Shown here one piece after another: positions 7,550 through 14,924 of a stretch of 18,462 nt of DNA (position 1 is the stretch's first letter; each line of letters starts with the position of its first letter). The notes under the pieces were generated by a model. That model did not search any database. It had not been told where the DNA came from and saw only the letters and a program-made list of their open reading frames with translations. The translations under genes and the position numbers were made by a program. The stretch is from Lachnospiraceae bacterium (GTDB taxonomy: Bacteria; Bacillota; Clostridia; Lachnospirales; Lachnospiraceae): contig CAAFJI010000063.1 in NCBI GenBank assembly GCA_900763175.1, positions 1 to 18,462 on the forward strand, written 5' to 3'.

Positions 7550-9292
7550 ATGAGTACAGATCCAACAAAGAAAAAAGACGATCATGTCAGTACCTCCCAG
7601 GCACTGGATGATGAGCAGCGTGTAAAAGTCCTCTCCCCTGGAATGCTTGTTGCCAAGAGATTTTTCCGCAATAAGCTGGCTGTGGCAGGACTTGTAATTC
7701 TGGTAACAATGTTTGTGTTCTCATTCATTGGAGGTATGGTCAGTCCTTATGGTGAGAGCCAGGTGTTCCGTAAAACCGACCACGTATGGAAGGATTATGC
7801 AGGAGCTACCTATAATAAAGCATATATTTTTGAAACAGCAGATGGAAGCGAGTTCCCGGCAGCCGGACAGCAGAAGTTCATCCTTGCAACAAACAAAGGA
7901 GATGCGACTTTTGAGGCAGATGGTGTAACTTACGGACTTGAAAATAAAGGCGAAGATTACTGGGCGATTTATTCCGCAGAGCCGGTTGCCACAGTTCTTA
8001 CCCTGAAAGGCAAATCCACCTATAAACCGGCTGGAGATGCAGAAGTAACAGATGACATCAAAGACGGCTATGAAGAAGCGGTAAGTAATGACGAAGATAC
8101 CTTTGAGGTGGACGGCATTACTTATTCCATTGAGAAGTCCGGACGTGAGAATCTGATCACCATTTCCGGAGAAGTTGCTTTTGCAACAAAGAAAGTCTTC
8201 AGCGCAGGCACCAGCGATGCGCAGCTTGGATTTGAATTCCAGCAACTTGCACTGGATGCCCTGGAAAATGGCGAGACTTCTTTTGAGTGCGATGGCGTAA
8301 AGTATGAGATGAGCACTGTAGAAGGTGAGACTGCTACAGAGATCACCAAAGACGGCGAGGTTTATGCAACAGTTTCCGGTCTTTTGGTATCCCCGCAGGC
8401 AAACGGTGTATTCCTTTCCCTTTCTTTTAAAGAGGCAGTAGAGCAGGCAATCACAGAGAAAGCTTCCACATTTACCGCCCTCAATGAGAATGGCGAGGAA
8501 GAGACCTATCAGCTTCAGACCAAGAATACACAGTATGTAGTCCGTAACCAGAAAGAGACTACTGTCAACGATACCTATGCAGCTCCAAGCAAGAAGCACT
8601 GGGTAGGAACTGACGGAAACGGTATGGACATGCTGACCAGACTGATGTATGGCGGACGTATCTCCCTGATGATCGGTTTCGTTGTTATCATTATCGAGGG
8701 TATCATCGGTATTCTCATCGGTGGTATTTCCGGTTATTTTGGAGGATGGGTAGATACCATTCTCATGCGTGTGGTTGATGTTGTTATCTGTATCCCGGCA
8801 ATGCCGCTGTACATTATCATCGGTTCTGTTATGGATTATTACAAGATCGATCCGCGAATCCGTATTTATGCACTTTGTGCGATCCTGGGTATCGTGGGAT
8901 GGCCAAGCATTGCCCGTATGGTACGTGGACAGATCCTCTCCCTTCGTGAGCAAGAGTTCATGGTTGCAACAGAAGCGACAGGTGTTCGTGTGTCCAGACG
9001 TATTTTCCGCCACCTGATCCCTAACGTTATCCCACAGCTGATCGTGATTGCAACAATGGGGCTTGGTGATGTTATTCTGATGGAGGCAACTCTTAGCTTC
9101 CTTGGAATCGGTGTTAAATTCCCATACGCTTCCTGGGGTAATATTGTAAATGCGGTAAATGATGTATACGTATTGACCAACTTCTGGTTCGTATGGATCC
9201 CGGCCGGATTCTTAATCCTGCTGACCGTTCTTGGATTTAACTTTGTGGGTGATGGTCTTCGTGATGCATTTGACCCGAAAATGAAACGGTAG
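7550..9292 (+). CDS. oppC: Oligopeptide ABC transporter permease OppC with large extracytoplasmic repeat insert
   Basis: 580 aa, nearly twice the usual ~300. The N-terminal OppC_N-type segment and first helix are at about 30-64. The canonical permease resumes at about 350 (HWVGTDGNGMD, then GGRISL), with further helices and an EAA loop at about 467-495 (EFMVATEATGVRVSRRIFRH). Between them, about 68-340 is an extra domain outside the membrane. It holds four degenerate repeats centred on F121, F185, F245 and F308; three match F-E-x-D-G-[VI]-x-Y, spaced 60-64 residues. The reading frame is open throughout and the family motifs on both sides are intact, so this is a genuine insert, not a frameshift. 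AGGAGGA overlaps the oppB stop codon. The partner of OppB in the channel; the insert may dock or store the binding protein (inference). Confidence 0.93.
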   Translation: MSTDPTKKKDDHVSTSQALDDEQRVKVLSPGMLVAKRFFRNKLAVAGLVILVTMFVFSFIGGMVSPYGESQVFRKTDHVWKDYAGATYNKAYIFETADGSEFPAAGQQKFILATNKGDATFEADGVTYGLENKGEDYWAIYSAEPVATVLTLKGKSTYKPAGDAEVTDDIKDGYEEAVSNDEDTFEVDGITYSIEKSGRENLITISGEVAFATKKVFSAGTSDAQLGFEFQQLALDALENGETSFECDGVKYEMSTVEGETATEITKDGEVYATVSGLLVSPQANGVFLSLSFKEAVEQAITEKASTFTALNENGEEETYQLQTKNTQYVVRNQKETTVNDTYAAPSKKHWVGTDGNGMDMLTRLMYGGRISLMIGFVVIIIEGIIGILIGGISGYFGGWVDTILMRVVDVVICIPAMPLYIIIGSVMDYYKIDPRIRIYALCAILGIVGWPSIARMVRGQILSLREQEFMVATEATGVRVSRRIFRHLIPNVIPQLIVIATMGLGDVILMEATLSFLGIGVKFPYASWGNIVNAVNDVYVLTNFWFVWIPAGFLILLTVLGFNFVGDGLRDAFDPKMKR

Positions 9293-9300
9293 GTGCGAAT

Positions 9301-10497
9301 ATGGCATTATTTGGTAAGAAAAACGCAAACTATATCTCAGCTAAGGAAACCAAAAGAATCTCCAAAGAGAATCGAAAGATCACCAATGAGATAGAGAAGA
9401 AGAGAAACAGAAAGAATATTCCGGAGTCAGAGTATATCACTACCATGAAGAATCCGGAAAACGTAGTTGAGTTTGACAATGTTCATACTTATTTCTTTAC
9501 AGATATCGGAACTGTTAAAGCCGTTGATGGTGCAAGCTTTGAAATTCCCCAGGGAAAAACAGTTGGTGTTGTTGGAGAATCCGGTTGTGGAAAGTCTGTA
9601 ACAAGCCTTTCCCTTATGCAGCTGGTACAGCGTCCTCAGGGACAGACTGTAGAAGGCGAAATCCGTTTTAATACCGGAGATAAGGTTTACAATATTGTAA
9701 ATACTCCTACAAGTGAAATGCAGAAGCTTCGCGGAAATGAGCTTTCCATGATTTTCCAGGAGCCCATGACTGCACTGAACCCGGTATTCCGCATTGGAGA
9801 GCAGGTTGATGAGATCACCAGGCTTCACAATCCGGATATGAGCAAAGAGCAGGTAAAGGACAGGACAATCGAAATGCTGAAGCTGGTTGGAATTGCCAAC
9901 AGTGAGGGCGTTTATAAGATGTATCCACATGAGCTTTCCGGTGGTATGCGTCAGCGTGTATGTATCGCAATCGGCCTTGCTTGTAATCCAAGACTGATCA
10001 TTGCTGATGAGCCTACCACAGCTCTTGACGTTACTATTCAGGCACAGATCCTGGATCTGATGCGTAATCTGAAGGATAAGATCAATTCTTCCATTATGCT
10101 GATCACTCATGACCTGGGGGTTATTGCAGAGATGGCAGATTATGTAGTTGTTATGTATGCTGGCCGTGTAGTTGAGAAGGGTACTGCAAGCGAGATCTTC
10201 AAGAACCCGTCTCATCCATACACCATTGGACTTATGCGCTCCAAACCGGTTGTAGGCAAAAAGGTTGACAAGCTTTACAGTATTCCAGGTAAGGTTCCGA
10301 ACCCTATTGATATGCCGGATTACTGTTATTTCCGTGACCGTTGTGAGCTTAGCTGTGACAAGTGTCAGGGAAGCTATCCAGGCGTGATCAAATTAAGTCC
10401 TACACATGAAGTAAGCTGTTACCGTTATGCAGACCGTCCGGAAGCCGGATGGCTGGCAAATGTTCATCCGGGAGAGGAGGGAAAAGCTCATGAGTGA
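9301..10497 (+). CDS. oppD: Oligopeptide ABC transporter ATP-binding protein OppD
   Basis: 398 aa. A lysine-rich N-terminal extension of about 50 residues precedes the ATPase domain and is not typical. Walker A GESGCGKSV is at 92-100, Q-loop Q153, signature LSGGMRQR at 212-219, Walker B LIIADEP at 232-238 and the switch histidine H270. The C-terminal oligopeptide-transporter domain carries C342, C348, C352, C355 and C373; equivalent cysteines are reported to bind an iron-sulfur cluster in some Dpp/Opp ATPases, and the spacing here would allow it. Starts 8 bp after the oppC stop with AGGTG as a modest ribosome site. Powers import together with OppF. Confidence 0.94.
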   Translation: MALFGKKNANYISAKETKRISKENRKITNEIEKKRNRKNIPESEYITTMKNPENVVEFDNVHTYFFTDIGTVKAVDGASFEIPQGKTVGVVGESGCGKSVTSLSLMQLVQRPQGQTVEGEIRFNTGDKVYNIVNTPTSEMQKLRGNELSMIFQEPMTALNPVFRIGEQVDEITRLHNPDMSKEQVKDRTIEMLKLVGIANSEGVYKMYPHELSGGMRQRVCIAIGLACNPRLIIADEPTTALDVTIQAQILDLMRNLKDKINSSIMLITHDLGVIAEMADYVVVMYAGRVVEKGTASEIFKNPSHPYTIGLMRSKPVVGKKVDKLYSIPGKVPNPIDMPDYCYFRDRCELSCDKCQGSYPGVIKLSPTHEVSCYRYADRPEAGWLANVHPGEEGKAHE

Positions 10498-11497
10498 GAA
10501 TAAGACAGCAGAAAATACAAAGAATCAGCAGTCCGATAACATTCTGGAGGTATCCCATCTTAAGAAATATTTCCCAATCAAGGGTGGAATGTTCGGCAAA
10601 CAGGTTGGAGCCGTAAAAGCAGTAGATGACGTTTCCTTCACATTAAGGAGAGGAACTACAATGGGTCTGGTTGGTGAGTCTGGATGTGGTAAATCTACCA
10701 CAGGACGTACCATCCTTCGTCTGATTGAGAAAACAGATGGACAGGTTCTGTTTAATGGAAAAGATGTGTATGGTCTTTCCCGCAAAGAAATGCGAGATAT
10801 GCGTACCAAGATGCAGATTATTTTCCAGGATCCTTATTCCTCTCTTTCTCCAAGACTTCCAGTCGGAGAGATTATTGGAGAGGCAGTAAGAGAGCATAAT
10901 CTGGTACCGAAGTCTGAATATGCAGATTATGTGACCAAGATCATGGATGACTGTGGACTTCAGTCTTATCATAAAGACCGTTATCCTCATGAGTTCTCCG
11001 GTGGTCAGAGACAGCGTATCTGTATTGCGAGAGCACTGGCACTGAATCCGGAGTTTGTAGTGTGCGATGAGCCGGTTTCCGCACTTGACGTTTCTGTACA
11101 GGCACAGATCATCAACCTGTTAAAGGAACTTCAGGAGAAGAGAAACCTGACTTACCTGTTTATCTCTCATGATCTTTCCGTTGTAGAGCATATTTCCGAT
11201 ACCATCGGTGTTATGTACTTAGGAGGTCTTGTGGAGACTGGTACTACAGCAGATATTTTTGCCAATCCTCTTCATCCGTATACAGAGGCTCTGTTCTCTG
11301 CAATTCCTATGCCGGATCCGGATCTGAAGAGAAACCGTATCATCCTGGAGGGAAATATTCCTTCTCCGGCTAACCCGCCTAAGGGATGTAAGTTCCATAC
11401 CAGATGCCGTAAATGCATGGAAATCTGTAAGAATAAGGTGACGGAAGATAAGAATATGGGTAATGGACAACAGGTGATTTACCACTGGTATGACTAA
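10490..11497 (+). CDS. oppF: Oligopeptide ABC transporter ATP-binding protein OppF
   Basis: 335 aa from the ATG at 10490, which overlaps the end of oppD by 8 bp and is preceded by GGAGAGGAGG (10471-10480); this suggests translational coupling. An in-frame start at 10427 lies inside oppD and lacks a comparable ribosome site. Walker A GESGCGKST is at 62-70, Q-loop Q113, signature FSGGQRQR at 169-176, Walker B VVCDEP at 190-195 and H227. The C-terminal cysteines C300, C306, C309 and C313 are present, but the last cysteine of the usual motif (VACH) is replaced in VIYHWYD, so a metal cluster, if any, would differ from that of OppD. Last gene of the importer. Confidence 0.94.
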   Translation: MSENKTAENTKNQQSDNILEVSHLKKYFPIKGGMFGKQVGAVKAVDDVSFTLRRGTTMGLVGESGCGKSTTGRTILRLIEKTDGQVLFNGKDVYGLSRKEMRDMRTKMQIIFQDPYSSLSPRLPVGEIIGEAVREHNLVPKSEYADYVTKIMDDCGLQSYHKDRYPHEFSGGQRQRICIARALALNPEFVVCDEPVSALDVSVQAQIINLLKELQEKRNLTYLFISHDLSVVEHISDTIGVMYLGGLVETGTTADIFANPLHPYTEALFSAIPMPDPDLKRNRIILEGNIPSPANPPKGCKFHTRCRKCMEICKNKVTEDKNMGNGQQVIYHWYD

Positions 11498-11505
11498 ATA
11501 TGATG

Positions 11506-11538
11506 CAGGCCGGGGGATTTCCTGGCCTGTAAATTTTT
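11506..11538 (+). terminator. Possible intrinsic terminator after oppF
   Basis: CAGGCC (11506-11511) pairs with GGCCTG (11524-11529), extended inward by G-C and G-T pairs. TAAATTTTT follows. The T-run is interrupted by A's and merges into the palindromic element beginning at 11533, so termination is probably partial and read-through into the next gene is likely. Confidence 0.5.
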
Positions 11539-11581
11539 ATACAGCAGGAAATTCTGCAGGAATCCTTTGTTGTATAAAAAT
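11533..11581. repeat. Palindromic repeat element, copy 1
   Basis: The ends ATTTTTATACA (11533-11543) and TGTATAAAAAT (11571-11581) are perfect inverted repeats; pairing extends inward through GCA/TGT with one wobble and then imperfectly. The middle includes CAGGAAATTC. A second copy about 80% identical lies at 16476-16522 on the same strand orientation, downstream of phoU. Two like copies in different intergenic gaps suggest a dispersed REP/MITE-like family rather than a gene-specific signal. Confidence 0.65.
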
Positions 11582-11622
11582 CCCTGACGACCAGTTTTTT
11601 CTTATCAGGAGGTTGTTCTACC

Positions 11623-11952
11623 ATGGGAAAAAGAAAAAAAGAAGAATTGCCGGATTACACAGTTGCCAATATGGATGTGGATGGTATGCCCTGGAATTCC
11701 AGAAGACCATGGCAGATCCTTCCGGGAGATCCATCTAAGAGCAGAAAAGAATTTGATGTAAAAGTACCGGAACCGGGAATGGAAACTGAAGTGCCTGATG
11801 CCCTAAGCGCTTTCCAGAAGCCGCCGATGACGAGGGAAGAGAGAAGAGGCATGATCTGGCTGGCATTGAAAGCATCTCTTACAGTAGGCCTGATCTTCGG
11901 CGGTGCAGCATTTTTGTTTATTCTGTTCTGTGTGTTTGTATGGTTAAGATAA
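11623..11952 (+). CDS. Small single-pass membrane protein, function unknown
   Basis: 109 aa. A basic start (MGKRKKEE) leads to a soluble, proline-rich stretch with GMPWNSRRPW at about 21-30. A single hydrophobic C-terminal helix (about 79-107) would place the bulk in the cytoplasm as a tail-anchored protein. AGGAGG (11607-11612) fixes the start 10 nt downstream. It follows oppF by 125 bp with only a weak terminator between, and a strong terminator comes after it, so it may ride on the opp transcript. I recognise no family. It is believed to be a real gene because of the ribosome site, codon pattern and placement. Confidence 0.7.
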   Translation: MGKRKKEELPDYTVANMDVDGMPWNSRRPWQILPGDPSKSRKEFDVKVPEPGMETEVPDALSAFQKPPMTREERRGMIWLALKASLTVGLIFGGAAFLFILFCVFVWLR

Positions 11953-11973
11953 GAAGTTTTTACAAAATAGAAG

Positions 11974-12027
11974 AGCCGGTTTGTGGCATTCCAGCAAAAA
12001 GGAATGAGCACAGGCTGGCTTTTTCTT
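11974..12027 (+). terminator. Strong intrinsic terminator of the opp transcription unit
   Basis: The arm beginning AGCCGGTTTGTGGCATTCC (11974-11992) pairs with GGAATGAGCACAGGCTGGCT (12001-12020), with one or two wobbles and bulges, around the loop AGCAAAAA. TTTTTCTTT follows directly. It separates the opp/small-gene unit from the pst operon. Confidence 0.85.
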
Positions 12028-12058
12028 TGTAAAAAAACGTTTTCAAAGGCAAAAACTA

Positions 12059-12099
12059 TTTAACTGGGATTTTACATTTAAAGGCTAGAGCTTTTTACA
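12059..12099 (+). promoter_or_regulatory. Candidate Pho box in front of pstS
   Basis: TTTAAC (12059), TTTACA (12071-12076) and TTTACA (12094-12099) lie in the same orientation with offsets of 12 and 23 bp, close to one and two DNA turns. TTTTACAT occurs identically twice (12070-12077 and 12093-12100). Firmicute PhoP binds direct repeats of TT(A/C/T)ACA about 11 bp apart. A possible -10 (TAAGAT, 12109-12114) has no -35, as expected for an activated promoter. The gene order supports phosphate control; the site itself is only a pattern match. Confidence 0.45.
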
Positions 12100-12177
12100 T
12101 GGAAAAAGTAAGATACAACTGTAATCGCGAGAGAGGTAAAAAACATAAGGACTGCGAAGAAAAGGAGAAATCGAATT

Positions 12178-13038
12178 ATGAAAAAAGGTTTAGCAGTAGC
12201 AATGGCGGCATTATTAGGAGTAGCAACAATGGGAACAACAGCAATGGCAGCAGCTTCCGGAGATATTACAATCTGCTCAAGAGAAGACGGATCCGGTACA
12301 AGAGGTGCATTCATTGAACTGTTTGAAATTGAAGAAAAAGACGCAGATGGAAATAAAGTAGACAATACAACAGAAGCAGCAAAGATCACAAACAGCACAT
12401 CCGTTATGTTAAGCACAGTAGCTCAGGATGAGAATGCAATCGGATATGTATCTCTTGGTTCTCTGGATGACAGCGTAACAGCAGTAAAAATTGACGGAGC
12501 AGAAGCTACCGCAGAGAGCATTGAGTCTGGAGACTACAAAGTAGTTCGTCCATTTAACATTGCAACAAAAGATGATGTCAGCGAAGCTGCACAGGATTTC
12601 ATTACATACATCATGAGTGCAGATGGACAGAAGATCATCGAAGACAACGGATACATCTCAGTAGGCGACAAACCTGCATATGAAGCAGCTGATGTAGAAG
12701 GAAAAGTTGTAGTAGCTGGTTCCTCTTCTGTAACACCTGTTATGGAAAAACTTGCAGAAGGTTACAAAGCAGTAAACGACAAAGTAGAAATCGAGGTTCA
12801 GCAGAGCGATTCTACAACAGGTATGACATCTGCAATCGACGGACTTTGCGACATTGGTATGGCATCCCGTGACTTAAAAGACAGCGAGCTTGAGGCTGGT
12901 CTTACAGCAACAGTAATCGCTAAAGATGGCATCGCAGTAATCGTAAATAACGACAGCGGTGTTGCGGAACTGACAAGTGAGCAGGTAAAAGATATTTACA
13001 CAGGCAACATCACAACCTGGGAAGACCTTACAAAATAA
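12178..13038 (+). CDS. pstS: Phosphate-binding protein PstS, circularly permuted
   Basis: 286 aa. A signal peptide ends near A24 (TAMA|AA); there is no lipobox cysteine. The mature protein opens with motifs that belong to the C-terminal half of canonical PstS: REDGSGTRGAF (35-45, phosphate-binding loop), GYVSLGSLDDSV (89-100) and the closing NGYISV (157-162). A linker (about 163-174) leads to the usual N-terminal half: VVVAGSSSVTPVMEKL (177-192, the other phosphate loop), a TTGMTSAIDG...DIGMASR segment (213-231), DGIAVIVN (250-257) and LTSEQVKDIYTGNITTW (265-281). Both halves look intact, so the fold could be complete despite the swapped order. It starts the pst operon behind AAGGAGA (12162-12168) and should capture phosphate for PstCAB. 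Confidence 0.9.
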   Translation: MKKGLAVAMAALLGVATMGTTAMAAASGDITICSREDGSGTRGAFIELFEIEEKDADGNKVDNTTEAAKITNSTSVMLSTVAQDENAIGYVSLGSLDDSVTAVKIDGAEATAESIESGDYKVVRPFNIATKDDVSEAAQDFITYIMSADGQKIIEDNGYISVGDKPAYEAADVEGKVVVAGSSSVTPVMEKLAEGYKAVNDKVEIEVQQSDSTTGMTSAIDGLCDIGMASRDLKDSELEAGLTATVIAKDGIAVIVNNDSGVAELTSEQVKDIYTGNITTWEDLTK

Positions 13039-13069
13039 GAATAAAAAGGAAACATCAAACCAGAAAAAC

Positions 13070-13172
13070 GGAACCTTGCAAAGCTGTTTGAACGCAGATC
13101 GCAAAGCGACTGCGTTCATGAGCAAGTAGCGAAGCGGATTGCGAATGTCCGCTTTACGGCTTTGCAGGTTCC
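13070..13172. repeat. Cloverleaf-like inverted-repeat element between pstS and pstC
   Basis: An outer stem GGAACCTTGCAAAGC (13070-13084) / GGCTTTGCAGGTTCC (13158-13172) pairs with one bulge and one end mismatch. Inside are two hairpins. The first is GAACGCAG (13090-13097) / CTGCGTTC (13110-13117), continuing into TCGC-AAA-GCGA. The second is AAGCGGA (13132-13138) / TCCGCTT (13148-13154). The element fills most of the pstS-pstC gap, has no T-run, and is GC-richer than its surroundings. It could be a mobile palindromic repeat that now shapes expression of pstS relative to pstCAB. Confidence 0.75.
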
Positions 13173-13204
13173 ATATTTTCCGAATAAAAAGGAATTTACT
13201 TTAT

Positions 13205-14059
13205 ATGAAATCAATCAAAGAAACCGTAATGAAATGTATGTTCCTTGTAGCGGCCTGTACCTCAGTTTTGGCCGTTACATTAATCTGTATATTTTTATTT
13301 GCAAACGGAATCCCGGCAATGGCAAAGATTGGCCTGCCAGATTTCCTGTTTGGGATGAAATGGAAACCGTCTAACGGACTTTATGGTATCTTTCCATTCA
13401 TTATGGGAAGTATTTATGTAACAGCAGGAGCAATCGTGGTAGGAGTTCCAACAGCCCTTCTGCTTGCAATCTTCCTTGCATTTTATTGTCCGAAAAAACT
13501 GTATGCACCATTAAAGGCAATGGTAAACCTGCTTGCAGGAATCCCATCTGTTGTATATGGATTTTTCGGTTTGACAGTGTTTGTACCACTGCTTCGTCAG
13601 CTTACCGGTCATGACGGAAGCACCATGCTGACCGCCTCCGTGCTTCTTGGAATTATGATTCTTCCAACTGTAGCAGGTGTTGCGGAGCCAGCCTTAAAGA
13701 GTGTTCCCACAAGTTATTATGAAGGAGCACTTGCACTTGGAGCAACTCACGAAAGAAGTGTGTTTGGCACTGTTTTCCCAGCTGCAAAATCAGGTGTCCT
13801 GGCAGGCGTGGTTCTTGGAATTGGCCGTGTCATTGGAGAAACCATGGCGGTAATCATGGTAGCCGGAAACCAGACCTGGATGCCTCAGGGTATTTTCAAA
13901 GGACTTCGTACCATGACCGCAAATATTGTAATTGAAATGGGTTATGCAACAGATCTTCACAGAGAAGCCCTGATTGCTACCGGTGTGGTACTGTTTGTGT
14001 TCATTTTGATCATCAATCTTTGTGTATCAGCGTTAAAGAGGAGAGCAGAAGATGAGTAA
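13205..14059 (+). CDS. pstC: Phosphate ABC transporter permease PstC
   Basis: 284 aa from the ATG at 13205, chosen because AAGGAA lies 12 nt upstream and the protein then opens MKSIKETVMK as PstC proteins do. An in-frame TTG at 13139 would start inside the inverted-repeat element. Six hydrophobic helices fit at about 11-33, 63-93, 108-132, 141-160, 198-220 and 254-275. The coupling loop is at about 171-197 (YYEGALALGATHERSVF). The motif LLAGIPSVVYGFFGL at 109-123 is typical of phosphate permeases. Pairs with PstA, whose ATG overlaps the last 8 bases of this gene. Confidence 0.94.
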   Translation: MKSIKETVMKCMFLVAACTSVLAVTLICIFLFANGIPAMAKIGLPDFLFGMKWKPSNGLYGIFPFIMGSIYVTAGAIVVGVPTALLLAIFLAFYCPKKLYAPLKAMVNLLAGIPSVVYGFFGLTVFVPLLRQLTGHDGSTMLTASVLLGIMILPTVAGVAEPALKSVPTSYYEGALALGATHERSVFGTVFPAAKSGVLAGVVLGIGRVIGETMAVIMVAGNQTWMPQGIFKGLRTMTANIVIEMGYATDLHREALIATGVVLFVFILIINLCVSALKRRAEDE

Positions 14060-14909
14060 AAGTAAATTATCCTATTGGAAAAATCATCCGGGCTCTGCCA
14101 TTCTGCGGCTGCTGGTATGGGTGGCTGCATTTCTTACAGTGACAGTTATGGCATTTCTGGTAGGATTTATTCTGATAAAAGGTGTTGGAAACCTGAAGCC
14201 GGAATTATTCGCATTGGAATATAATTCCGACAATGCTTCACTTATGCCGGCACTTATCAATACATTGATCATTACATTATTATCTCTGGTAATTGCAGTG
14301 CCATTTGGTGTTTTTGCCGCAATCTATCTGGTTGAATATGCCAAAAAAGGCAGCAGGCTGGTGAAGATGATCCGTCTTACAACAGAAACCCTGCAGGGAA
14401 TCCCGTCCATTATTTTTGGTCTGTTTGGACTTCTGTTTTTCAGTACAGCACTCCACTGGGGCTATTCCCTTCTGGCAGGCGCTATGACGCTGGTGATCAT
14501 GATCCTGCCGCTGATTATCCGTACCACAGAAGAAGCACTTCTGGGTGTGCCGGATGCATACAGAGAGGCATCCCTTGGACTTGGGGCAGGAAAGCTTCGT
14601 ACCGTATTCAAGGTAGTGCTTCCAAGTGCCATTCCTGGAATCCTTTCCGGTGTGGTTCTTGCAACCGGACGTATCGTAGGAGAAACAGCAGCACTGATCT
14701 ACACGGCTGGTTCTGTTGCAAAGGTTCCATCCAGTCTGATGGGCTCCGGCCGTACCCTGGCCGTACATATGTATGTACTTTCCAGTGAGGGACTTTACAT
14801 GGATCAGGCATATGCGACAGCGGTTATTCTGCTGATCTTTGTACTTGTACTCAACTGGGTTTCCGGTGTCTGTGCAAAGCGTTTAAGTAAGGCTGCAAAT
14901 GGTCAATAA
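14052..14909 (+). CDS. pstA: Phosphate ABC transporter permease PstA
   Basis: 285 aa. The first membrane helix is at about 17-43, followed by an extracytoplasmic loop and helices at about 70-95, 117-132, 138-157, 195-220 and 253-273. QGIPSIIFGLFGLLFF (115-130) is the paralogous match to the PstC motif, and the coupling loop is at about 170-193 (YREASLGLGAGKLRTVFKVV). Its ATG overlaps the pstC stop region by 8 bp, indicating coupled translation. Forms the phosphate channel with PstC. Confidence 0.94.
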   Translation: MSKSKLSYWKNHPGSAILRLLVWVAAFLTVTVMAFLVGFILIKGVGNLKPELFALEYNSDNASLMPALINTLIITLLSLVIAVPFGVFAAIYLVEYAKKGSRLVKMIRLTTETLQGIPSIIFGLFGLLFFSTALHWGYSLLAGAMTLVIMILPLIIRTTEEALLGVPDAYREASLGLGAGKLRTVFKVVLPSAIPGILSGVVLATGRIVGETAALIYTAGSVAKVPSSLMGSGRTLAVHMYVLSSEGLYMDQAYATAVILLIFVLVLNWVSGVCAKRLSKAANGQ

Positions 14910-14924
14910 AGAAAGAGGAAAAAT

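Noticed and set aside
7721..9013. Long open frame on the minus strand opposite oppC
   Set aside because: It lies wholly inside a well-supported gene. Its translation is rich in Cys, His and Asn with no recognisable family, and it lacks a ribosome site; it is a by-product of the codon use of oppC.
12178..13038. PstS as a frameshifted or truncated copy
   Set aside because: The frame is open and continuous, both halves keep all conserved blocks, and the gene has its own ribosome site and signal peptide. Permutation explains the order better than damage.
13139..13204. Upstream TTG start for PstC adding 22 residues
   Set aside because: The extension would be translated from the inverted-repeat element and has no ribosome site; the ATG at 13205 has both a site and a family-typical beginning.
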